From Candidatus Ryanbacteria bacterium RIFCSPLOWO2_12_FULL_47_9c (lineage in GTDB: Bacteria; Patescibacteriota; Minisyncoccia; Ryanbacterales; GWA2-47-10b): a stretch of 20,536 nucleotides of DNA. The notes beneath the pieces were generated by a model. It saw nothing but the letters and a program-made list of their open reading frames with translations, did not search any database and was not told the DNA's origin. The stretch lies in NCBI GenBank assembly GCA_001821795.1, contig MHOB01000014.1, positions 1-20,536 of the forward strand. Direction: 5' to 3'. The first letter of the stretch is position 1. Every line of letters starts with the position of its first letter. Positions 14,986 to 20,536 of the stretch are shown in pieces. The position numbers and the translations under genes were made by a program.

Positions 14986-15264
14986 TTAGACGCTTACGAT
15001 ACTTACTTGTTTGCGCCAGACTGTTTTGCCGTCGAAATGCTTTTTTCTTTTTTCTTCAAAAAGCACTTCTCCTTCCCGAATAGCATAGAGAGTATGATCT
15101 CTGCCAACACGAACTCCAGGACCAGCTGTAATACGTGTTCCGCGCTGGCGGACAATAATGGTACCCGCCCGAGCCCGTTCACCTCCAAAAAGTTTTACCC
15201 CGAGGTATTTTGGCTGCGAATCCCTCGTATTTCGTGTTGATCCACCGGATTTAGTATGCGCCAT
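14986..15264 (-). CDS. rpmA: 50S ribosomal protein bL27
   Basis: 92 aa. The N-terminal arm MAHTKSGGSTRNTRDSQPKY that reaches the peptidyl-transferase centre is followed by LGVKLFGGERARAGTIIVRQRGTR and the PGxxVGxGxDHTLYA-type block. There is no cleavable N-terminal extension of the Firmicutes type. A good ribosome site (AAGGAAA) lies 3-5 nt before the ATG. It is a single-gene unit, divergent from the gene at 15303 and separated from its usual partner rplU. Confidence 0.96.
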   Translation of the reverse strand: MAHTKSGGSTRNTRDSQPKYLGVKLFGGERARAGTIIVRQRGTRITAGPGVRVGRDHTLYAIREGEVLFEEKRKKHFDGKTVWRKQVSIVSV

Positions 15265-15267
15265 AAT

Positions 15268-15296
15268 TTCCTTATTTTTAGACTATTTTCTATAAT
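15268..15296 (+). promoter_or_regulatory. Promoter of the 15303 gene (leaderless), -10 overlapping that of rpmA
   Basis: A consensus TATAAT at 15291-15296 lies 6 nt before the ATG at 15303, leaving no space for a ribosome site. The -35 (TTCCTT, 15268-15273, 17-nt spacer) is poor. The spacing between -10 and start codon is the same as for corA. Confidence 0.5.
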
Positions 15297-15320
15297 AAAT
15301 TTATGTTAACCCGGTTACAA
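15292..15320 (-). promoter_or_regulatory. Promoter of rpmA
   Basis: On the minus strand, TTGTAA (15320-15315), a 17-nt spacer and TATTAT (15297-15292). Transcription should start near 15285, giving a leader of about 20 nt that carries AAGGAAA before the ATG at 15264. The -10 shares five base pairs with the opposing TATAAT, so the two promoters are mutually exclusive, and the -35 lies inside the divergent gene. Confidence 0.5.
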
Positions 15321-15638
15321 GAAAAAATCAAGGCGTGGGAAAATGATATTTTTATTGTACTCATAAGCATACTCGCGATATTAATTATTGTGGGATCGGG
15401 AGTGTTATATGAAAAATCACGCGGAAAAAAAGAAATTATCTACGAACAACAAGCATTCTCTGTTAATGCCGCGGCTGGCCCAATAGAAGATACCCATTTT
15501 ATCGCTTCGCGAAATGGATCAAAATATTACCCAGCGGGGTGCGCATCTATAAATCGCATCAAAACAGAAAATAAGATTTATTTTAATGACGAAGCATCCG
15601 CCCAAAAAGCCGGATTTGAACCTTCGACACAATGTTAA
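15303..15638 (+). CDS. Small membrane-anchored protein with an Ada-like metal-binding region
   Basis: 111 aa, not firmly recognised. A short basic/amphipathic start (1-16) is followed by one transmembrane helix (about 17-37, IFIVLISILAILIIVGSGVLY), a linker, and a C-terminal domain of about 45 residues. That domain reads FIASRNGSKYYPAGC, then INRIKTENKIYFNDEASAQKAGF and EPSTQC. The pattern (K-Y-Y-x3-C, I-x-x-E-N, YF, A-x-x-A-G-F/Y, C) resembles Ada-type zinc-binding domains (PF02805) that are appended to small membrane proteins and nucleases. Only two of the usual four cysteines remain. The TM orientation would place the domain outside if the N-terminus is inside; this is inference. The mRNA appears leaderless. 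Confidence 0.6.
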   Translation: MLTRLQEKIKAWENDIFIVLISILAILIIVGSGVLYEKSRGKKEIIYEQQAFSVNAAAGPIEDTHFIASRNGSKYYPAGCASINRIKTENKIYFNDEASAQKAGFEPSTQC

Positions 15639-15648
15639 TATCGCACGC

Positions 15649-16797
15649 TTACTCGGGTGCTTTCTCTTTTTTTCTCGAGACCTTCAAAACCACAAAAGTT
15701 TTTACGGTACGCGCTTCTTTCTTGAGTTTTTCTTGTATTTCATCAGGGAGTGATCGCACAATAAAAGATAGTTTTTGCGGATCGACGGTCATTACAGAAT
15801 CCAAAATATTACTACCTGAAAGGATTTCCCGCACTTTTTCAGAATCCCATGATGCACGTTCTTGCCGCGACTGTAAAATAGACCCCATATCCCCAAAAAC
15901 GCGTTCCAGTTTTTCTATTTGCATATATTCGCGTACAATCGACGCCAAAGAAATAAGTTTTTTCTTCCGCTCATCGATTTCCCTTTTCAGTTCAAGAAAT
16001 TCATTAATTGCGCTTTGAATCTCCGGTTTTTTTTCTTTTTCATATAAATGCCGCCATGCGGGACAGATCGGCTTATATCCGCACCAGTCGCAAAGGGCCG
16101 AGGGTACTGGGGGAAAATCGTTTTCCTGCGTTTTTTCTTCGATTATGCGAACCTGCGAGAGAATCTCGTTTTCCGCATGAGCAAGCGCTTCGGGTGAACG
16201 AAAAGTAGAAATTTTTTCCTCGGCTCGCAGAAAATAAAGCGAAAGTTTCACTTTGGAAGGATCGACATGAGGCCAGCGTTTTTTAATGCCGAGCTGATAG
16301 ACCGCGAGTTGTTGGTTTTTATCGGTATCATTCTGTGACGGTAGTCTTCTGTTCGTTTTATAATCAATGATTTCATATGATCCGTCTGAAAGTTTATCAA
16401 TCCTGTCTATTTTTCCCGCAAGGGTATGCGAAACATTATAAATCTCATCGACAACAGCAACTTCAAAGTGCGATTCGAGGTCAATAACATTGAAATTCCA
16501 TGGCGGATTCTTCTTATAAAAATTTGCGAGCATCTTCTCTCCAACATCACAATATCGGGCCGCGTCAGCTTCCGGCAATAAACATTTTTCCATGAACTTA
16601 TCTCGAAAATGCTCCACAACTTCCGAAAGTGTGGGAAACAGGGGATCACGCGAGAACATAAATTGAAGCGCGCTATGTATGGCCGTACCGAAAATTGCTT
16701 CTTTTGTTTTCGGTGCTTTTCTTTTGTCGATTTCTTGAAACTTATATTTCTGCGGGCATTGTTTATATGTTTCAAGTGATGAATACGATATTCTCAT
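15649..16797 (-). CDS. PD-(D/E)XK nuclease of the RecB/AddB-Cas4 type with Fe-S cysteines
   Basis: 382 aa. Nuclease motifs in order: YSSLETYKQCPQKYKF with C14, FGTAIH with H41 (GxxxH), E109 region, GKIDRID with D131, the core EIIDYKTNR with D145 and K147, and QQLAVYQLG. Three more cysteines, C236-x2-C239-x5-C245, complete with C14 the Fe-S pattern of AddB and Cas4. A charged helical tail of about 130 residues follows. Relatives cut or trim single-stranded DNA ends in recombination. No helicase or cas gene is adjacent, and no CRISPR array is in the window. The stop lies 10 nt from the converging 15303 gene. No ribosome site precedes the ATG. Confidence 0.88.
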   Translation of the reverse strand: MRISYSSLETYKQCPQKYKFQEIDKRKAPKTKEAIFGTAIHSALQFMFSRDPLFPTLSEVVEHFRDKFMEKCLLPEADAARYCDVGEKMLANFYKKNPPWNFNVIDLESHFEVAVVDEIYNVSHTLAGKIDRIDKLSDGSYEIIDYKTNRRLPSQNDTDKNQQLAVYQLGIKKRWPHVDPSKVKLSLYFLRAEEKISTFRSPEALAHAENEILSQVRIIEEKTQENDFPPVPSALCDWCGYKPICPAWRHLYEKEKKPEIQSAINEFLELKREIDERKKKLISLASIVREYMQIEKLERVFGDMGSILQSRQERASWDSEKVREILSGSNILDSVMTVDPQKLSFIVRSLPDEIQEKLKKEARTVKTFVVLKVSRKKEKAPE

Positions 16798-16808
16798 ATT
16801 TGTTTTAT

Positions 16809-16814
16809 ATTGTA
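16809..16814 (-). promoter_or_regulatory. Possible -10 element of the nuclease gene
   Basis: On the minus strand TACAAT ends 11 nt before the nuclease ATG, followed by an A-rich stretch with no ribosome site, so the leader would be only about 5 nt. The -35 region is weak. A second TATAAT-like match lies further upstream near 16850. Confidence 0.3.
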
Positions 16815-16869
16815 CACGAGATCGACAGGGGAAGTCGTCTCTGAAGGATTATAAAAAGATTAATAACAG

Positions 16870-16893
16870 GTCGCACAATATAGCTTTTGCGAC
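16870..16893. repeat. Small inverted repeat between the nuclease gene and the small membrane gene
   Basis: GTCGCA (16870-16875) and TGCGAC (16888-16893) form a 6-bp stem with a 12-nt loop. It lies 22 nt past the stop of the 77-codon gene. In the minus direction a CTTTTT run comes about 14 nt after the stem, too far for a clean terminator. The rest of 16798-16915 shows no gene. Confidence 0.3.
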
Positions 16894-16915
16894 ATATCAG
16901 AGATTCTAGCAAGAC

Positions 16916-17149
16916 CTAGTTATTGTTTGAGACAACTGTATGCCAAAGGAAAACAAAAAAAGTATGGGCATAGGTATTCCAGAACCATACAATTCCGCTC
17001 CACAGGAACAAAAAGTTTTCTTGGAGTGTTTTGTCGTTTATAAGAGAACTAATCGATACGCCAAGAAGACTTAAAATAACAACAAATAAAATAATGATAA
17101 CTATGAGTTGTATAAAACCGGAAGATTTAGATGATGAATGAAACCTCAT
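16916..17149 (-). CDS. Small two-helix membrane protein, unrecognised
   Basis: 77 aa. A short serine-rich start (MRFHSSSKSSG) leads into a strongly hydrophobic helix FIQLIVIIILFVVILSLLGV, then a polar linker (SSLINDKTLQEN), and a second aromatic-rich segment (FLFLWSGIVWFWNTY and onward). The G-F-I-Q-L-I junction resembles a prepilin-type leader followed by its hydrophobic helix, but the acidic residue at position +5 is missing, so pilin processing is doubtful. Similar small proteins are common in Parcubacteria-like genomes as I recall; function unknown. It follows the M23 peptidase gene with a 27-nt gap and has an extended -10 promoter across that gene's stop codon. The hydrophobic coding pattern makes a real gene likely. 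Confidence 0.6.
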   Translation of the reverse strand: MRFHSSSKSSGFIQLIVIIILFVVILSLLGVSISSLINDKTLQENFLFLWSGIVWFWNTYAHTFFVFLWHTVVSNNN

Positions 17150-17175
17150 AAATCGTAATATTGCTCTATCTCAGT

Positions 17176-17184
17176 ATTATATCA
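17176..17184 (-). promoter_or_regulatory. Extended -10 promoter for the small membrane protein
   Basis: The minus strand reads TGATATAAT (17184-17176), an extended -10 (TGn then TATAAT). It overlaps the stop codon of the M23 gene (17179-17177) and lies 26 nt before the ATG at 17149. No good -35 is seen, as is usual for extended -10 promoters. Confidence 0.4.
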
Positions 17185-18442
17185 TATCTGGCAAGTAATC
17201 CATGGGATCAATAAATCCCCCCGCGGGTACAACGCCGCAGTGGTTTGTTTTTCTAAGTTCGTATGTATCTGACGCGTAAATCGTGAGGTGTAAATGTGGT
17301 CCCGTTACATATCCGGTTGCCCCGCTATACGCGACGAGATCGCCCCGCCGCACATTCTGGCCGCGCGTGACAGCCACCGATGATAAATGCGCGTATAATG
17401 ACGAGAGATTATTTGGATGTTCAACAATCACCCATTTCCCGTAGGAGCCGCCCTTGCAAATCGTATCGGTATTGCCAAAATCTTTTACTTTTCCGTCTTC
17501 CACGGCTAAAACGCGTGCTCCAACAGACGCTCGGAAATCTACTCCGTTGTGCCCTTTGCCCTTGTAAATATCGCTGCCATAGGTCTGTGCAAATTGGGTA
17601 AATCCGAATCCCTGTGTGATAAAGGGACCGGCAACCGGCCAACCCAATATGCCTTTTCTCTTCTGGGGAAGCAACGAAGGATCAATCCGTGCGCGGAGTT
17701 CTTCTTCAATTGCAATCAACTCATCTTGGATAAGTTTGCGTTTTTCCTCTCTTTCCCGCAATAATTTTTGGAATTGGGACTCCTTGTTTTGACTTTCCTT
17801 CAAAAGTTCATTTTTCTCCGTATTAACCGATTCCTGGATCGACTTCCTCCCAGAAAGATCGCGTTTGAAAGAAGTATATTCGAGTTCTTGCTGTTCTTTC
17901 TTATTACGTTCTTCCTCAAGATTTTTTTTGCGCACTTGCTGATTGCGAATTTCTCGTTCGAGGTCTCTGTTCACGCGAAATGTATTTTCACGATCCCCAA
18001 GAAAATCTGATAGCGTCCCGCGTGCAAAGAGTATTTCGATTAGAGAACTATCATCGCTTTCATTGGGAGATTTAATAAGTTCGGCCAGCACGGCTTTCCC
18101 CTCTTCAATATCATTCTTTTTCCCGTCAATTTCTCCATTCAACTCTTCAATGCGAAAACCAGTCTTCTGAATTTGAGCTTCGGTCCAACGGATATCGGCA
18201 GTGAGTTTTTTAATTTGAGTTTCGAGTTTTTTGATCTCGCCTCCCAGAGTTTGAGAGTGGGTTGATTGTTGTTCCAATGACCCTTGATAAGCGGAGATCT
18301 CTTTCTCGAGTCTTGCAATCTCATCTTCTCGCTCCTTGATTTTATTGCGAAGATCCATGATAGGATCTGCAGCGAACAGCAATAACGGCGTTGAGAAAAG
18401 TACAAGGATGCAGAGAAACAAAATCCTGGCGCTATTTCTCAT
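17177..18442 (-). CDS. Murein hydrolase activator/M23 (LytM) peptidase, EnvC-like
   Basis: 421 aa. A signal peptide (1-24, ILFLCILVLFSTPLLLFA) is followed by a long coiled coil (about 28-250, rich in E, K and Q) and a C-terminal LytM/M23 domain (about 265-415). The zinc-site residues are all present: H298 and D302 in GHNGVDF, H352 in YAHLS, and H383/H385 in GPHLHL, so it is probably an active endopeptidase and not a degenerate EnvC-type activator. C329 and C402 could form a disulfide outside the cell. It lies 8 nt after gltX, with AGGT before the ATG. It would act in cell-wall remodelling or division. Confidence 0.92.
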   Translation of the reverse strand: MRNSARILFLCILVLFSTPLLLFAADPIMDLRNKIKEREDEIARLEKEISAYQGSLEQQSTHSQTLGGEIKKLETQIKKLTADIRWTEAQIQKTGFRIEELNGEIDGKKNDIEEGKAVLAELIKSPNESDDSSLIEILFARGTLSDFLGDRENTFRVNRDLEREIRNQQVRKKNLEEERNKKEQQELEYTSFKRDLSGRKSIQESVNTEKNELLKESQNKESQFQKLLREREEKRKLIQDELIAIEEELRARIDPSLLPQKRKGILGWPVAGPFITQGFGFTQFAQTYGSDIYKGKGHNGVDFRASVGARVLAVEDGKVKDFGNTDTICKGGSYGKWVIVEHPNNLSSLYAHLSSVAVTRGQNVRRGDLVAYSGATGYVTGPHLHLTIYASDTYELRKTNHCGVVPAGGFIDPMDYLPDMI

Positions 18443-18450
18443 ACCTAAAG

Positions 18451-19851
18451 CTAAAGCTTGTTTCTGGCGACAATGAGCCGCCGAACCACTTCGTCTTTTT
18501 CTAAAATATCAACCAGTTCAAACGGGCCAATCGACACCTCTTTACCCGATAAAGAAGCTCTCAGAGGCCATAAAACGCTTCCAATGCCCTCTTTTTTAAC
18601 CAACGGATCTAGGGCCTCTCGGGCAGTAACACCACTAAATTTTTGAGGATCAATTCTTGACAATATATTAAGTATCGTGTCAATGATCATGCAAACGTGA
18701 GCCCCCTCTCTATCACCTTTCAATAAAACGCCCGCCTCGTAGTCGGATAAATTAATAATGCTTCTAATTTCTTGATCTACATCGGACAGTCGCGTAATGC
18801 GTTTCTTAAAAATAGGCAGTAACTCTTTGGGCACGCGTTTTCCTTCCGGAGATGAAATAAAGGGCGCGGCACGATCAATAAACTCTTTGTCACTCAATTT
18901 TTTTAAATACTCTCTGTTGAACCAATCAAGTTTTTGCATCTCGGCGATAGCTCCAGCTTTCTGAATACGTTCCAATGAAAAAAGCTCAATGAGTTCATCC
19001 CTCGAGAATACTTCACGTTCGCGCTCTCCCCTCTTCCCTGCGGGAGGATGCCAACCCAAAAGTGCAACAAAGTTAAGCATCGCCTCGGGCAAATATCCTT
19101 GCGCGCGATATTCGCGAACTGCAAGCGCGCCATGTCGTTTTGAAAGTTTTGAACGATCGGAACCCAACAACAACGGCACATGTGTCCACCGCGGTTGTGT
19201 AAACCCCAGTGCGCGGCCAACAAGTATTTGTTTCGGAGTGTTCGAAATATGATCCTCGCCACGTATGACATGGCTCATATCCATCTCGCGGTCGTCAACT
19301 GTGTTTGCAAAATTATAAAGTGGCTCTTCAAGATTACGCGCAAGTGCAAAATCCCCAATAAGTCGCGGATCAAAGCGTATTTCACCGCGAATAAGATCAC
19401 CAATTATGATCGCGTCTGTTTCGTTATTCTTAAACCGAATAATGCCTTCCGTTATGCGCGCATCCCGATCGTCGCAGAGATGACAGGGCACCTGACCTGC
19501 TTTCTTTTGGCGTTCGGATTCTTGCTCAAGTTCCTCAATACTATGAGCGCAATAAAACGCCTTGCGCTCTTTAAGAAGTTTTTCAAGATATTTCTTGTAA
19601 ATCTCCGTGCGCTCGCTCTGGCGATAAAATTCATCGGGCACCAAGCCAAGCCACTCTAAACTCTCTGTAATATCAACCTCAAATTCTGCCTTCGAGCGCT
19701 CACGGTCCGTGTCTTCAATGCGCACAATGAACGCGCCGCCATGCTTTCGCGCAAAGAGCCAATTAAACAGCGCCGTGCGCGCGGTACCAATATGAAAAAA
19801 ACCTGTTGGAGACGGCGCGATACGAACTCGAATATTATTTGTTTTATTCAT
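18451..19851 (-). CDS. gltX: Glutamyl-tRNA synthetase
   Basis: 466 aa from the ATG chosen; charges tRNA-Glu, and possibly tRNA-Gln if a GatCAB amidotransferase is present. Motifs: RIAPSPTGFFHIGTARTALFNW (HIGH motif as HIGT), DTDRERS, a four-residue Cys/His cluster near CAH...CHLCDD that suggests a zinc-binding site, and KLSKRHG (KMSKS loop). The frame is open 48 nt further upstream, but the ATG at 19851 puts the class I fold at the N-terminus and overlaps the murG stop by 8 nt (ATGAATAA), pointing to coupled translation. A tRNA-Glu gene is present at the other end of the window. Confidence 0.96.
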   Translation of the reverse strand: MNKTNNIRVRIAPSPTGFFHIGTARTALFNWLFARKHGGAFIVRIEDTDRERSKAEFEVDITESLEWLGLVPDEFYRQSERTEIYKKYLEKLLKERKAFYCAHSIEELEQESERQKKAGQVPCHLCDDRDARITEGIIRFKNNETDAIIIGDLIRGEIRFDPRLIGDFALARNLEEPLYNFANTVDDREMDMSHVIRGEDHISNTPKQILVGRALGFTQPRWTHVPLLLGSDRSKLSKRHGALAVREYRAQGYLPEAMLNFVALLGWHPPAGKRGEREREVFSRDELIELFSLERIQKAGAIAEMQKLDWFNREYLKKLSDKEFIDRAAPFISSPEGKRVPKELLPIFKKRITRLSDVDQEIRSIINLSDYEAGVLLKGDREGAHVCMIIDTILNILSRIDPQKFSGVTAREALDPLVKKEGIGSVLWPLRASLSGKEVSIGPFELVDILEKDEVVRRLIVARNKL

Positions 19852-20536
19852 GAATCCCGAGCCGAATAAGTTCATTCGCGATTTTTTGGGCTGCATCAAG
19901 TTTTGCGAATGAGCCCGCCGCCTGTTTCATCTCCGTGCGCCGTTCGGTATCCTCAATAATATGCATGATCTCCGACTGTAAAAGATGGGGCGTTAGATTT
20001 TCCTCCTCTACTACTTCCGCGGCTCCCGTACGGGCGTAATTATATGCGTTTTCCCGGGCGTGATCCTGGGCAGAGTTTGCAATTGGAATAAGAATTGCGG
20101 GGACTTGCCATGCCGCAATTTCAAAAATCGAACCCGCCCCCGAACGAGATATAACAACATCGGCGACGAATGCGGCGTTACGAAGCTGACTAATTTGTAA
20201 AAGAGGATAAGGATGATAACGCTTTTTATGTGCGGACGAGGCAAGTACTACTTCTGCTTCACCTTTTACACTTTCATAGTGTATCTGTCCTGTTGAATGA
20301 ATAACCTGCACACGTTCAACAAGTTCAGGCAGAGCAGTAAGAATCACTTCATTGATCTTTTGCGCGCCCTGCGAGCCCCCTAATACGAGAACTACCGGAA
20401 CGCCACTTTCGAGTCCGAAGATATCAAACGCTTCATCTTCCGATCCGCCAATGATGCCTCGCCGAATAGGATTGCCAACAAGCGCTGTCTTTTCGGGAGA
20501 AAAATAATGCATGGCTTCTGGAAATGCAACCCCGAT
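19844..20536 (-). CDS. murG: MurG, UDP-GlcNAc:undecaprenyl-PP-MurNAc-pentapeptide transferase, C-terminal part
   Basis: At least 230 C-terminal residues; the frame stays open to the window edge, so the N-terminal domain is missing from view. It opens IGVAFPEAMHYF and continues VGNPIRRGI, a conserved block of the GT-B glycosyltransferase MurG. GGSQGAQKINEV, the nucleotide-sugar loop, follows, and then VVISRSGAGSIFEIA and PAILIPIANSAQDHARENA, which line the UDP-GlcNAc site. MurG makes lipid II at the inner face of the membrane. The stop overlaps the gltX start. The internal ATG at 20512 is not a start. Confidence 0.95.
   Translation of the reverse strand: MGVAFPEAMHYFSPEKTALVGNPIRRGIIGGSEDEAFDIFGLESGVPVVLVLGGSQGAQKINEVILTALPELVERVQVIHSTGQIHYESVKGEAEVVLASSAHKKRYHPYPLLQISQLRNAAFVADVVISRSGAGSIFEIAAWQVPAILIPIANSAQDHARENAYNYARTGAAEVVEEENLTPHLLQSEIMHIIEDTERRTEMKQAAGSFAKLDAAQKIANELIRLGIHE

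Noticed and set aside
16870..16893. Rho-independent terminator for the small membrane gene
   Set aside because: The stem is only 6 bp with a 12-nt loop, and the T run begins about 14 nt after it.
19852..19899. Upstream start for gltX
   Set aside because: The extra 16 residues lie in murG coding sequence; the ATG at 19851 fits the family N-terminus.
1..20536. CRISPR array, insertion sequence, prophage, toxin-antitoxin or secondary-metabolite cluster
   Set aside because: Reading both strands by eye, I saw no regularly spaced repeats, transposase or integrase motifs, phage genes or biosynthetic modules. The Cas4-like residues at 15649-16797 alone do not make a CRISPR locus.

Overview
The window looks like a piece of a small, densely packed bacterial genome, most likely a Patescibacteria/Candidate Phyla Radiation (CPR) member, perhaps Parcubacteria-like. 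This is inferred from gene content and protein style: a MurF lacking the usual N-terminal domain, a lone Cas4/AddB-type nuclease, small one- or two-helix membrane proteins, ATGA-type overlaps, and few Shine-Dalgarno (SD) sites. No 16S rRNA is present to confirm it. TGA is used as a stop codon, so the UGA=Gly code of Gracilibacteria/Absconditabacteria does not apply. Most of the window is moderately AT-leaning; one gene (2652-4673) is conspicuously GC-rich.

Layout. 1-2296 (+): the 3' part of a class B penicillin-binding protein (ftsI/pbp2-like) overlapping murF. 2332-2406: tRNA-Glu(CTC), then a weak terminator and about 245 nt without a firm gene, holding a possible 49-codon ORF and a perfect 13-bp inverted repeat. 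2652-4673 (+): a solitary enoyl-CoA hydratase/3-hydroxyacyl-CoA dehydrogenase fusion (FadB/FadJ type) with different base and codon use, closed by a good terminator; I read it as horizontally acquired. 4840-7314 (+): a YmaB-like Nudix protein, 3-methyladenine DNA glycosylase, RmuC and ribosomal protein bL21, ending in a terminator shared with the converging recR. 11602-7330 (-): corA, cysS, dnaB, recR. 11669-14972 (+): S41 protease, bL9 and CTP synthase, divergent from corA. 15264-14986 (-): bL27. 15303-15638 (+): a membrane-anchored protein with an Ada-like Cys region. 16797-15649 (-): a PD-(D/E)XK nuclease with Fe-S-type cysteines. 20536-16916 (-): murG (5' end outside the window), gltX, an EnvC-like M23 peptidase and a small membrane protein.

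Most genes are housekeeping: cell wall (PBP, MurF, MurG, M23), replication and repair (DnaB, RecR, RmuC, MPG, nuclease), translation (bL21, bL27, bL9, CysRS, GluRS, tRNA-Glu) and CTP synthesis. I see no CRISPR array, transposase, prophage or recognisable defence or toxin-antitoxin island. The parts most worth a second look are the solitary, compositionally foreign FadB-like gene beside tRNA-Glu; a perfect 14-bp hairpin that buries the dnaB start codon; and two divergent promoter pairs with overlapping core elements in which one gene appears to be leaderless.
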